64,000 bases of DNA from Planotetraspora thailandica (GTDB taxonomy: Bacteria > Actinomycetota > Actinomycetes > Streptosporangiales > Streptosporangiaceae), in the NCBI RefSeq assembly GCF_016863335.1, contig NZ_BOOR01000007.1:62001-126000 (forward strand), in the 5' to 3' direction. A program made the position numbers and the translations under genes. Below the pieces are notes generated by a model. That model was not told where the DNA came from, ran no database searches, and was given only the letters and a program-made list of their open reading frames with translations. Below, piece by piece: positions 1 to 9,800 of the stretch. Positions within the stretch are counted from its first letter, which is position 1. Each line of letters opens with the position of its first letter.

Positions 1-1375
1 CCTGAGTCGGCGTGTACGGGTTCGGTTTGGGCGCCGTCGTGGCCGGTGCCGTACTCGGTGGGGGCGCCGACGTGGCAGGTGGCAAGGGCGCCCGTGAGGG
101 GTTCGTTGTCCGTGGTGCGGTACCCCCCGAAGTCGTCCGGGAATCGGACGTCGCGGGTGCCCGAGTGGATGCGCCGGTCCCCTTCGGACCCTTGGCCGCC
201 GATGTCTTGTCCGGCACGCTCCCGTCGGCCTGTGCGTTCGCGGCCTGACCGTCGTCCTGGGTCTGCCCGTTGCCGGGCGCATCCACGGCAGGTGCCTGCT
301 GCGCGACGGGCGTGGAGCCGCTGGACGCGCCGGATGACTTCATGAACGCCACGGTGCCGGCGACCAGGGCCGCAGCGACCACCGCTGAGACCGTCAGCGT
401 GATAGCCAGTCGCGGCTTGCCTTTCCGGCCGTCGGTGTGGCCGACAATGTGCACGTCGTTTCTGACGTTCACAATGTTTCCGTTATTGCTTGGCTTATTG
501 CCTATTTGACCGCTTTGGGATGTATGGGGGTTTCTGCTGGTCTGCCGATCGCCTGTGCTCGCTTCGGCCGATTGCTGACCCATCAGGCGGGCCGCCACGC
601 TCTCGGCTGAAGGACGGCGGGTGGGGTCCTTGGACAGGCACGCGGCGACCACGTCACGCAACGGCGCGTCCAGGGCGGTGAGGTCGGGGTGGTCGTTGAG
701 GATTCGCGCGATCACCGCAGGGATGGTGTCCGAGCCGAAGGCGGGGCTTCCGGTGGCGGCGAACACCATGGTGACGCCCCAGGCGAACATGTCGGCCGCC
801 GGGGTCACGGCCGTACCGTGGACCTGCTCGGGGGCCAGGTAGGCGGGTGTGCCGAGGGCCTCTCCGGTGGCCGTCATGCCGGGTGTGTCCAGTGCCTTCG
901 CGATGCCGAAGTCGATGACGACGGGGCCTTCCGGGCCCATCAGCACGTTGGCCGGCTTGAAGTCGCGGTGCAGGACGCCCGCCCGGTGGATCGCGGCCAG
1001 CGCGGTCACCGTGCTGATCGCAAGGCGGTCGAGCGAGGCTCCTCGCCGCGGCCCCTCGCGCTGCACCAGTTCGCGCAGCGACGGCCCCGGAACGTACTCG
1101 CTGACGATGTAGGGCTGGTTGCCTTCGAGGTCGGCGTGCAGGACGGGGGCGGTGCAGAACCGCGCGACCCGTTGGGCGACCGAGACCTCACGCAGGAATC
1201 TGGCGCGGGCGTCGGGGTCGCCGGAGAGCCGGGCGTGCAGTAGTTTGACCGCAACCTGATCGCCCGACGGTGAGCGGCCGAGGTAGACCGCGCCCTGTGC
1301 GCCTTCTCCGATACGCGCCACGATTTCGAAGGCGCCGAGGCGGCGCGGGTCATCAACCGTGAGTGCGTGCGCCAC
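1..1375 (-). CDS. Membrane-anchored Ser/Thr protein kinase (3' end off the left edge)
   Basis: This is a Hanks-type kinase that phosphorylates Ser/Thr on partner proteins from the inner face of the membrane. The glycine loop (IGEGAQGAVYLG, about residues 20-31) is followed by the VAVKLL lysine near 43, the catalytic HRDFKPANVL near 134, DFGIAK near 153, and GTPAYLAPEQ. After the kinase lobe comes an Asn-rich linker, one membrane helix near residues 322-341, and a Ser/Thr/Pro/Ala-rich external tail that runs off the window, so the C-terminus is not seen. No PASTA repeats are present in the visible part. The GTG start at 1375 has a GGGGAG ribosome site 5 nt upstream. It is divergent from the LAL regulator at 1557. 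Its substrate cannot be inferred. Confidence 0.93.
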   Translation of the reverse strand, partial: MAHALTVDDPRRLGAFEIVARIGEGAQGAVYLGRSPSGDQVAVKLLHARLSGDPDARARFLREVSVAQRVARFCTAPVLHADLEGNQPYIVSEYVPGPSLRELVQREGPRRGASLDRLAISTVTALAAIHRAGVLHRDFKPANVLMGPEGPVVIDFGIAKALDTPGMTATGEALGTPAYLAPEQVHGTAVTPAADMFAWGVTMVFAATGSPAFGSDTIPAVIARILNDHPDLTALDAPLRDVVAACLSKDPTRRPSAESVAARLMGQQSAEASTGDRQTSRNPHTSQSGQIGNKPSNNGNIVNVRNDVHIVGHTDGRKGKPRLAITLTVSAVVAAALVAGTVAFMKSSGASSGSTPVAQQAPAVDAPGNGQTQDDGQAANAQADGSVPDKTSAAKGPKGTGASTRAPATSDSRTTSGGTAPRTTNPSRAPLPPATSAPPPSTAPATTAPKPNPYTPTQ

Positions 1376-1527
1376 ACCGACTCCCCGTTAGCGGATTTAG
1401 CACAACTTGTGAGGCAGAACAGTATCAGTGGGGCTTCTGACTTCATTTCCTGAATGGGGATTAAGTCCGCCCAAATGGCGTGGCTCCTGACGGCAGGGGG
1501 AGGGGCATAGCGCAGGGTCTCGATTAG

Positions 1528-1548
1528 GTTACATTCACATTTTGTAAC
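1528..1548. promoter_or_regulatory. Inverted repeat upstream of the LAL regulator
   Basis: GTTACA at 1528-1533 and TGTAAC at 1543-1548 form a 6-bp inverted repeat with a 9-nt spacer. It lies 8 nt before the first possible start of the LAL gene and inside the shared intergenic region with the kinase. It is AT-rich against a GC-rich background, so an operator or promoter element is plausible. The binding protein is unknown. Confidence 0.4.
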
Positions 1549-1556
1549 GTAAGGGG

Positions 1557-4268
1557 GTGGCCTCAGCAGTGCTGTACGGGAGAGATCGGGAGACGGCGGA
1601 GCTCGACCGTCTCCTCGATGCGGCTCAGCGGGGGCGGGGCGGCGCCCGCGTGCTCCGGGGCGATCCGGGCATCGGCAAGACGGCGCTGCTTCGGTACATC
1701 GAGGGCCGGGCCGAAGGCCTCACCATCCTGAGCAGCAGGGGAACGCGGTCGGAATCCGCCATGGCCTTCGCCGCCCTGCACGAGCTCCTGTGGCCCGTGC
1801 TCGATCGCGTGGACGCGCTTCCCGCACCTCAGGCGGCGGCGTTGCGAGCCGCCTTCGGCCTGGGCGAGGGCAGGACCGACAGCCTTCTGCTCGGGGCGGC
1901 CACGCTGACTCTGTTGTCGGAACTGGCACGCCCGCGGCCGGTGCTGATCCTGGTGGACGACGCCCAGTGGATCGACCCGGAGTCGGCGAGCTGTCTGGCC
2001 TTCGTCGCCCGCAGGCTGCGCACCGAGTCGATCGCCCTGGTGGCCACCGATCATGGTCCTGCCGAGGGCAGATGGAGCGGCGTCGCGGAAATCCACGTCG
2101 AGCCGCTCGACGAGTCCGCCGCGCATGCGTACCTGCGGGCCGAGCATGCCGAGCTCACCGATTCGGCAGTCAGGGCGGTGCTGCGTTCCGCCCACGGCAA
2201 TCCGCTGGCGCTGCACGAGTTCTCCGGGATGGGCGGCGCCTGCCTTGCCGTGGGGGACACGCTTCCTCCGGGGCCGATGTTGCGCCAGGCGTTCCTCGCC
2301 ACGGTCGCGTCCCTTCCCACAGCGGCGAGGACGCTACTGCTCCTGGTCGCGGCGGAGGACCGCGGCGACCTCGGGACGGTGAGCGCCGCGGCCACCGTGC
2401 TCGAGATCGGCCCCGAGACGTGGGACCAGGCAGTGGTGGACCGGTTCCTCGACCTGTCGGGGACGCGGGTGAGTTTGCGCCACCCCCTGATCCGCAGTGT
2501 GATCTACGAGGCGGCGCCCGTGCTTGAACGGCAGGCCGTTCATCGGGCCCTGGCCGCCGTGCTCGCCGGCGGGGACGACATGGACCGCCGGGCCTGGCAT
2601 CTCGCCGAAGCGACGCTGGAGCCGGACGCGGAGGTCGCCGACCTTCTGCATCGCTCGGCGCAGCGGGTCTTGGCCCGGGGCGGGTGCGCGACGGCCTCCA
2701 GAGTGCTGCGGCGTTCGGCCGAGCTGACCCCTGACAGGGAGCTGTCGGGCAGAAGGTACGCCGAGGCCGCACGCGCCGCCTGGCAGTCGGGGGAGCCTGA
2801 GCCCGCGCGCGAGCTGCTGACGCGGGCGCGAAGCCTGGCCGCTGAGGCCGTGGTCGCGACGCTCAGCAGAGGGCTGCGGGGTCTGCTGGAGTTCGTCCAC
2901 GGTGAGCAGGCGCGCGCCCATGGGCTGCTGCTGGCCGACGCGGTGATCGTCGAGGATCCTCGGCTGGCTGTGCAGCTCACGTGCCTCGCGCTGCGGGCGG
3001 CGTGGAACATCGACTCACCTGAACACTGGGCTCGGGCACTGGGCGTCCTGGACGGATTGCCCGCGACGGGGGACGAACAGGTCGATCTGCTGGTCAAGGG
3101 CGTTCGCCATTGGTGGTTCGAGGGTGCGCTACCCGGCGGCCAGGCCATGCCGGAGATCACTCAGGGAGACGACCTCGATCTGATCACATGGCTGCTGCTT
3201 CCCGCTCCGATCGCCATCGCCTGGGGGCTGGAGGAGCAGGCACGAGTCTGCTACCAGGGAGCCGCCGACCGGTCCAAGGAGACGGGGACGCTGTCCGCGC
3301 GAGCCTTCCTGCTGGCGCAGCTCGGCACGGTCGAGTTGATGAGCGGTCGCTGGGCGGAAGGACGGCTCAACGTGAGCGAAGGACTCCGGCTCGGCGAGGA
3401 CATGGGGGCGGAGAGCGTGATCGCTCAGGCCATGACCGTGGTGGGCTGGCTCAGGTCCACCACCGAAGGGGAGACCGCCGCGGAAGAGCTGATCCGCGAT
3501 GCGCGACGGAGCAGGTCCAGCAGGTCGTCCCGGGCGCTGACGGGCTCGTCCTACTGGTACCAGGGGGTGGCGGCGCTCGGCGCGGGCCGGGCCGCGGACG
3601 CCTCCGAGCTGCTGGACAGGTTGATCACGCCAGGCGGCGAGGGGGAGCATTCGACCTTCGCGGTGCTGGCGGCGGCGGACGCGGTCGAGGCCGCCGTCCG
3701 CGCGGGACGCCACGACGCGACCACGGAGTGGATGCGGCTCATCGAGGAGTGGGCGGACCGGAGCGGGGCCGATTGGGCGAGGGGCGCGGCCTTCCGCTGC
3801 CGGGGGCTGACGACGGAAGGCGATGAGGCGGAGGACTTTTACACGCTGGCGCTGGCCGGATACGCCGCGGCCGACCGCCCGTTCGACCACGCCAGGACCG
3901 AGCTTCTCTACGGCGAGTGGTTGCGCAGAGCCCGCCGCAGGGCCCAGGCCAGAGGACATCTGCGCGCCGCCAGGGAGACCTTCGCCCAGCTGGGGGCGCA
4001 TGAATGGCAGGCCCGCGCGGAGGCGGAGCTCGCTTTGGCCGGCGAGACGGGCACCCGGGCGGAGCAGGCCTCCGGTCCCACCCCGTTGACGCCGCAGGAG
4101 ACACGCATCGCCAGGCTCGCCGCGCAGGGGCTGACCAACAGGGAGATCGCGGCCTCCCTGTTCATCAGCCCCCGGACGGTCGGCCATCACCTGTCCAGCG
4201 TCTTCCTCAAGCTGGGCATCACCTCCCGCGCCGAGCTCAGGGAGCGCGCCGCGACGCTGGGCGAATGA
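1557..4268 (+). CDS. LAL-type ATP-binding LuxR-family transcriptional regulator
   Basis: This is a large ATPase regulator of the LAL (MalT-like) class, 903 aa, with an N-terminal P-loop (GDPGIGKT, residues 35-42), a Walker B stretch (VLILVDDAQWID, 129-140), a long helical repeat middle, and a C-terminal LuxR helix-turn-helix from about residue 844 (LTPQETRIARLAAQGLTN). Such proteins bind ATP and an effector and then activate DNA targets, often in secondary metabolism. The GTG at 1557 sits directly against the AAGGGG ribosome site. The in-frame GTG at 1569 gives a better 11-nt spacing and an N-terminus that reads (M/V)LYGRDRE, so 1569 may be the true start. The next gene downstream is a WrbA-like flavoprotein, a possible target. 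Confidence 0.95.
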   Translation: MASAVLYGRDRETAELDRLLDAAQRGRGGARVLRGDPGIGKTALLRYIEGRAEGLTILSSRGTRSESAMAFAALHELLWPVLDRVDALPAPQAAALRAAFGLGEGRTDSLLLGAATLTLLSELARPRPVLILVDDAQWIDPESASCLAFVARRLRTESIALVATDHGPAEGRWSGVAEIHVEPLDESAAHAYLRAEHAELTDSAVRAVLRSAHGNPLALHEFSGMGGACLAVGDTLPPGPMLRQAFLATVASLPTAARTLLLLVAAEDRGDLGTVSAAATVLEIGPETWDQAVVDRFLDLSGTRVSLRHPLIRSVIYEAAPVLERQAVHRALAAVLAGGDDMDRRAWHLAEATLEPDAEVADLLHRSAQRVLARGGCATASRVLRRSAELTPDRELSGRRYAEAARAAWQSGEPEPARELLTRARSLAAEAVVATLSRGLRGLLEFVHGEQARAHGLLLADAVIVEDPRLAVQLTCLALRAAWNIDSPEHWARALGVLDGLPATGDEQVDLLVKGVRHWWFEGALPGGQAMPEITQGDDLDLITWLLLPAPIAIAWGLEEQARVCYQGAADRSKETGTLSARAFLLAQLGTVELMSGRWAEGRLNVSEGLRLGEDMGAESVIAQAMTVVGWLRSTTEGETAAEELIRDARRSRSSRSSRALTGSSYWYQGVAALGAGRAADASELLDRLITPGGEGEHSTFAVLAAADAVEAAVRAGRHDATTEWMRLIEEWADRSGADWARGAAFRCRGLTTEGDEAEDFYTLALAGYAAADRPFDHARTELLYGEWLRRARRRAQARGHLRAARETFAQLGAHEWQARAEAELALAGETGTRAEQASGPTPLTPQETRIARLAAQGLTNREIAASLFISPRTVGHHLSSVFLKLGITSRAELRERAATLGE

Positions 4269-4319
4269 CCGGGCCGCCTGCCGTACGCGCTTGGGGGCGC
4301 CGAGAGCGGGCGCATGACT

Positions 4320-4343
4320 GATGCGATGACCGATGCGATGACC
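4320..4343. repeat. Two 12-bp tandem repeats
   Basis: GATGCGATGACC occurs twice in tandem, followed by a partial third copy. It lies in the gap between the LAL regulator and the WrbA-like gene. It could be a low-complexity expansion or a binding-site array; nothing in the sequence decides between them. Confidence 0.5.
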
Positions 4344-4409
4344 GATGCGCGTTCCGATGGCCCGGCCTAAATTCATTTCGGTTCAGACCGGAAACGAGAG
4401 AGATCACCT

Positions 4410-5042
4410 ATGTCCCTGAATGAGGCCGTCCGAGTAGCCGTCATCTATTACTCCTCGACGGGAACGGTCTTCGAGCTCGCCAAGACCGCCGCCACCGCCG
4501 CGGAGAAGGCGGGCGCCGAGGTACGGCTGCGCAAGGTGCGCGAGCTGGCCCCCGCCGAGGCCATCGCCTCCAACCAGGGCTGGAGCGACCATGCCGCCGC
4601 CACGCAGCACATCGTGGAGGCGTCCTTGGACGACCTGGAGTGGGCCGACGCGATCATGTTCGGCACACCCACCCGCTACGGACTGCCGGCGTCGCAGCTC
4701 AAGCAGTTCATCGACACCGCCGGCGGCCTGTGGGCGCAGGGCAAGCTCATCGACAAGATCGGTTCGTCGTTCACTGCGAGCGGCACCCGGCACGGCGGGC
4801 AGGAGACGACGATCGTCGCGCTGAACAACACGTTCTACCACTGGGGATCGATCATCGTCCCGCCCGGTTACGCCGACCCGATCCAGTTCCAGATGGGCAA
4901 CCCGTACGGCACCAGCCACACGTCCAACAACGCCGAGGTCCCGCCCGGCGAGATCGAGCTGGCCGCGATGGAGTTCCAGGCCCGCCGCGTCGTCGAGACC
5001 ACGGCCACGTTCGTGCGGGGACGCGCGGCCCGGTTCGCGTGA
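4410..5042 (+). CDS. wrbA: WrbA-like flavodoxin-fold NAD(P)H:quinone oxidoreductase
   Basis: This is a 210-aa cytoplasmic flavoprotein of the WrbA family, which reduces quinones by two electrons using NAD(P)H and FMN. The phosphate-binding loop (YYSSTGTVFELA, residues 14-25), the FGTPTRYGLPASQLKQFID segment, and the ASGTRHGGQETT segment are the family hallmarks, and length is normal. A GAGAGA ribosome site precedes the ATG at 4410. It stands alone between the LAL regulator and a convergent GMC oxidoreductase. A role in redox stress protection is inferred from the family. Confidence 0.93.
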   Translation: MSLNEAVRVAVIYYSSTGTVFELAKTAATAAEKAGAEVRLRKVRELAPAEAIASNQGWSDHAAATQHIVEASLDDLEWADAIMFGTPTRYGLPASQLKQFIDTAGGLWAQGKLIDKIGSSFTASGTRHGGQETTIVALNNTFYHWGSIIVPPGYADPIQFQMGNPYGTSHTSNNAEVPPGEIELAAMEFQARRVVETTATFVRGRAARFA

Positions 5043-5083
5043 CGTGACGGCGGGGCCCTGCCGCTGCGAGAACGCGCCGGTGA

Positions 5084-6682
5084 TCAGGCCCCGTCGAGGA
5101 TGAGTTCTGCGGCATGCCAGGCCATCGCCATGATGGGGCCGTTCAGATTGCCCGACACCATGGTCGGCAAGACCGAGCAGTCCATCACCCGGAGATTGCC
5201 GACGCCTCGCACGCGTAACCGGGAGTCGACGACATCGGCGTCGTCCGGTCCCATGGCGCATGTCCCGATCGCGTGGTAGCCGCAGTAACCGCCGTCGAGT
5301 GCGGCGTCGATGACGTCCTCGTCCGACTGGATCTCCAGGCCCGGGAACGTCTCGTGCATCAGCCTCGAGGCGATCGGCTCCTGGGCGAAGAACTCGCGCA
5401 TCCGGTGGAAGAGGTCGACGCCCACGCGACGATCGTGGTCCGAGCCGAAGTAGCCGGGGTCGACCCGCAACGGAGCGTCCGGATCCGCCGATGTGATGGC
5501 CACGCTGCCTTCCGACGTGGGGCGGAGCACCTCGGCGACGACCGACACTCCCGGCTCTCTTTCGACGGCGACCGTCTCACCCGCCTTGTACGTCGCCACC
5601 GACCACGGCCCCATGAGCAACTGGGCATCCGGCCGGTCGAGTTCCGGGCGGGACTTGAGGAAGGCGATCACGTCGTAGGCGGGTGCGGCAAGGGGGCCCT
5701 TCCGGTTCAGCAGGTACTTCAGCGCGGTCACGCCCTGCTGGGCCGGCGTGGAGAGCAGCCTGTTGTAGCCCAGGTCCTCCTTGAGGCGGAACTTCAGGGC
5801 GAGGCACCGGTGCTCGCGCATGTGCGCGCCCACTCCCGCCCGGTCCAGGCGGAGCTCGACCCCGGCGGCACGCAGCACGTCGGAAGGCCCGATGCCGGAC
5901 GACTGCAGCAGTTTGGGCGTGGCGAGGCTGCCGAGGGACAGGACCACCTCTCTGCGGGCCAGGTAGTCCACCAGGCCGCCCTTGGCGTCGCGCGCCCGGA
6001 CGCCGATGACCTTGTCGCCCTCGAACAGCAGCTCGGTCGCCAGGGCGCCGGTGACGACCGTGAGATTGCGCCGGCCGCGGACGGGGTGCAAAAACGCCCT
6101 GGCCGCGCTGAATCTCCGTCCGTCCTTGATAGTCGCCATCGCGTGGCCGATGCGCTCGCCGTCGGACTCGTTGACGTCCACCACGGCGGTCAAGCCGAGC
6201 GCTGTGCCGGCGGCGATCATCTCCTCGCACAGCGGATCGGGGTCACGGGGGAGGGAGACGTGCAACGGCCCGCCCACGCCCCGGGTCTCCGTCGCGCCCA
6301 GCGCGTTGTCCTCGATGGCGCGGAAGATCGGCAGGATGGTGTCCCAGCCCCATCCCGGATTGCCCAGCCGTACGAGTTCGTCGTAGTCGGCCTGATGGCC
6401 CCGGTTGTACACCATTCCGTTGATCGAACTGGATCCGCCGAGGACCCTGCCGCGGGGCCAGATCTCCGATTGCGCGCTCGGGCCGAACGGACGCGTCGGG
6501 TAGTGCCAGACCTTCGTCGGATCGTCGAAGAGTTTTCCGAATCCCTTCGGAATTTGATAGAGCGGGTTGCGGTCAGAGCCGCCTGCCTCGATCAGCAGCA
6601 CGTGGACCCTCGGGTCCTCCGACAAGCGGTTGGCCAGCACGCACCCGGCCGACCCGGCCCCGACGATCACATAGTCGATCAT
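5084..6682 (-). CDS. GMC-family FAD oxidoreductase (choline dehydrogenase-like)
   Basis: This 532-aa flavoprotein oxidises an alcohol substrate with FAD. The dinucleotide-binding motif GAGSAG lies at residues 8-13, EAGG follows near residue 33, and the GMC signature GRVLGGSSSINGMVYNRG is near residue 78. The likely catalytic His is at 470 (YHAIGTCAMG), with a conserved Asn in the VSGNLNGPIM block near 512-514 in the position of the second catalytic residue. The substrate cannot be told apart from other GMC alcohol or choline dehydrogenases. There is no Shine-Dalgarno sequence before the ATG; a TATAT box lies 8 nt upstream of it, so the message may be leaderless. Confidence 0.93.
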   Translation of the reverse strand: MIDYVIVGAGSAGCVLANRLSEDPRVHVLLIEAGGSDRNPLYQIPKGFGKLFDDPTKVWHYPTRPFGPSAQSEIWPRGRVLGGSSSINGMVYNRGHQADYDELVRLGNPGWGWDTILPIFRAIEDNALGATETRGVGGPLHVSLPRDPDPLCEEMIAAGTALGLTAVVDVNESDGERIGHAMATIKDGRRFSAARAFLHPVRGRRNLTVVTGALATELLFEGDKVIGVRARDAKGGLVDYLARREVVLSLGSLATPKLLQSSGIGPSDVLRAAGVELRLDRAGVGAHMREHRCLALKFRLKEDLGYNRLLSTPAQQGVTALKYLLNRKGPLAAPAYDVIAFLKSRPELDRPDAQLLMGPWSVATYKAGETVAVEREPGVSVVAEVLRPTSEGSVAITSADPDAPLRVDPGYFGSDHDRRVGVDLFHRMREFFAQEPIASRLMHETFPGLEIQSDEDVIDAALDGGYCGYHAIGTCAMGPDDADVVDSRLRVRGVGNLRVMDCSVLPTMVSGNLNGPIMAMAWHAAELILDGA

Positions 6683-6688
6683 GCAAAT

Positions 6689-6715
6689 GGATATATCGAC
6701 GTCCCTATATATCCG
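6689..6715 (-). promoter_or_regulatory. AT-rich inverted repeat / likely promoter of the GMC gene
   Basis: GGATATAT (6689-6696) and ATATATCC (6707-6714) form an 8-bp perfect inverted repeat with a 10-nt spacer, starting 7 nt upstream of the GMC start codon. On the minus strand the proximal TATAT could act as a -10 box for a leaderless transcript. The 12-mer CGGATATATAGG, read on the minus strand at 6704-6715, occurs again on the plus strand at 10429-10440. Confidence 0.5.
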
Positions 6716-6754
6716 TCAATGCGCATTTGCTGGCTTTAGTGATCTCCATGGAGA

Positions 6755-6780
6755 GGCCCCCAGGTCAGGGCCTGGGGGCC
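6755..6780 (-). terminator. Rho-independent-type hairpin after the beta-helix gene
   Basis: A perfect 10-bp stem, GGCCCCCAGG / CCTGGGGGCC, with a 6-nt loop lies just past the stop of the gene ending at 6806. There is no T-run, which is common for actinobacterial terminators. Confidence 0.7.
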
Positions 6781-6805
6781 GCGGGTCAGCTCATCCGGAC
6801 AGGCG

Positions 6806-9800
6806 TCAGAAACCGCCGTAGACCTGGAGTTCGTAGATGCTGCCGCCGTTCCAATTGGACCCGGTGACGGTCAGCCGTACATATCGGGCCTGCACCGGTG
6901 CGGGGGCGAAAGCCGTGTTCACCCGCTCCGTGGTGGCCACGGCCGTGTGATCGTCGAACGTCGACCACGCCGTCCCGTCCAGCGAATATTCGAGTCGGTA
7001 CTTGTAGCCGTTGGTCAGCTCGAACGTCGTCACGATGCCCTTCACGGACGTGGCCTGACCGAGGTCGACCTGGATCCACGACGGGTCGGGCAGCCCGAGA
7101 CCCTGCGCCCACCGGGTCGACAGGTCACCGTCGACGGCCAGCGACGGGACGTTCGGCTCCGAGTACGACGACACGGTCACCGGCTTGTGCAGCGCCAGGT
7201 CGTCGTCCGCCGGCGTCGTCAGCGTCAGCTGGCTCGGCGCCGACTCGTTGCCCGCCGCGTCGCGCGCGGTGACCGAGAACGTGTACGGCGTGGCGGGGGC
7301 GAGCCCGGAGACACGCAGCGTCGTCTGCCCGGTCAGCGCGATCTGCTTGCCGTCCTGGGTCACCGCGTATCCCGCGATGCTCGTGTTGTCCGTGGCGGCG
7401 GGCCAGCTGAGGTCGAGCGTGCTCGGCAGGAGCACGTTCGCCGCCGGCTTCCCGGAGATGACCGGGGCCTGGGTGTCGGCGGCCGACGTCAGCGGCGTGC
7501 CGTACACCTGCAGTTCGTAGATGCTGCCGCCGTTCCAGTTGGAACCGGTGACGGTCAGCCGCACGTAACGCCCGGCGATCGGCTGCGCGAGCGACGTGTA
7601 ATTGGCCGAGGTGGTCGTGCTCGCGGCGGTGTGATCGTCGATCGTCACCCAGTGGCTCTGGTCGGTCGAGACCTCGAGCCGGTACTTGTACCCGCTCTGC
7701 TTCTCGAAGGTGGTGATCACGCCGCTGACGTTGTGCTGCGCACCGAGGTCGACCTGGATCCACGACGGGTCGGGCAGTCCGAGGCCCTGCGCCCACCGGG
7801 TCGACAGGTCACCGTCGACGGCCAGGTCAGGGACGTTGGGTTCCGAGTACGACGAGACGGTCACCGGCTTGTGCAGCGCCAGGTCGATCCCTGCGGGCAT
7901 CGTCACGGTGACCGCCTTGCTCGTGCGGGACTCGTTGCCCGCCGCGTCCCGCGCCGTCACGGTGAAGGTGTACGTCTGTCCCGCGGTCAGGCCGGTGAGG
8001 CGCGTCTGCGGGTTCTTCGAGGCGCCGACGAGCTTGCCGTCGCGGAAGACGGAGTAACCGGTGACGCCGGTGTCGTCCGTCGACGCGGCCCAGCTCAGGT
8101 CGGCCACCGTCGGGAAGGCGGTCACCGCGGAGGGCTTGCCGGGCGCCGACGGAGCGGACCGGTCGCCGGACGGCTGGTCCGGGTCGAGGTGGCGGTACTG
8201 CGGTTCCAGGCCGGCGTTGTCCACGATGGAGGCGGGCAACTGCTGACAACCGTCGACCGTCGTGTTGTTGGCGACCGTCGAATCGAGGGTGTTGAACTGG
8301 GTCGAATACTGGGGCTGCGTGGTGAAGTTGTATTCGGCGTCGATGTTCAGGCCGTGGTTCATGAGCATCCACTGGAAGGCCACGTTGCAGAACGCGTTCT
8401 GCGTCGTGTGGAAGTAGCGGCTGCCCTCGTCGTGGTAGATCGCCCCGTAGGCCGGAGACGGCACGTCGGAGATGTAGTTGCCCGACACCACGCTGTTGGG
8501 GTTGGAGCTCAACGTGTAGATCGCCCCGCCGTCGGCCTGGCGCTTCATGATGTCGTAGATCCGGTTGTCCGTGATGACGTTGTTCTTCGCCGTCGTGGGG
8601 GTGTCCCAGATCGGCACGCCGGAGTTGCCGGGGTAGTTCGTGTCGCCGCCCTGGTCGGTGAGGCCCCAGCCCCAGCCGAGCGAGATCCCGCTGTAGGGCA
8701 GGTTGTAGACCTTGTTGTGGCTGATGACGGTGTGCTCGGTGTAGCCGGCGAAGATGCCGAGGGACCCGCCGTACTGGTCGGCCACATTCGTCACCACGTT
8801 GTTGGTGACCGTGTTGTCCTTGGTGATGGACCGCGGGTCATCGGGGTGCGCGTCGATCACGTCGGTGCCGCCGACCTGCAGGCCGGTTCCCGCGATCTCC
8901 TTGAACACGTTGCCGTTGATGAACGTGCCCTGGGTGCCGGTGTTGAGGTTCAGTCCGACGGCGCCGAGGTGCGTGAAGGTGTTGTCCGTGAACGCGACGT
9001 CATGGCCGTAGGCGACGTTCACCGCTCCGGGCGTCTTGACCCACTTGAGCCGGGTCGAGTCGAAGTTCGGATTGTCGGTTCCCGTGATGCGGAAGCCGGC
9101 CTGTCCTTCGACCATGCCGTCCGGTCCGCTGGGCGCGAGCCAGGTCGCGTAGGAGAAGGTGATCCCGTCGAAACCGACGTCGCGCACGGGGTGATCGATG
9201 TCGCCGTTGAGGTCGACCAGGTCCTGCACCATGGGCACGGTCACCGTGGCGGTGGACAGGTTCTGGCCCGGCTTCGGCATGTAGTAGAGGTCGCCCGTGG
9301 TCTTGTCGAGGTACCACTCGCCCGGAGTGTCCAGGAACTCGTAGGCGTTCTCCAGCCAGCTCGGGGTCTGGATCTCCTGGCCTTCATGCAGGTTGGCGTT
9401 GTGCCAGCACTGCTGCTGCATCGTCATCGCCGTGGCGGTGATGTTCTGCACCGGGCAGCGGTAGTGCATCCAGCCCCAGCGGCTGTCGACCTCGATGTAC
9501 TGCTGGTTCTTCAGGTTCTGCAGACTCTGGTCGGTGATCGTGTATCCGGTCGCGGTCTTCGAGAAGCCGGGCGGGTTGTCGCGGTCGCGGGCACGCGTCT
9601 CCAGCTCCCCGTCGACGTACAGCTGACGCGTGTCGATGTCGCCGACGTGCGCCTTGTAGATGTTGTGCGCGGGATCCGACAACGTCCATCCGCGCACCTG
9701 GGTGCCTCCGCTGATCACCGGGTGGGCGCCGGGCGCGGCCGTGTAGGTGATCCGGTGGCCGTTCCGGCCCGAGTCCGCGCTGGTCAGCGTGAAGGTACGG

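Noticed and set aside
3129-4376. 415-aa open frame on the minus strand
   Set aside because: Antisense to the LAL regulator; no motif or start signal.
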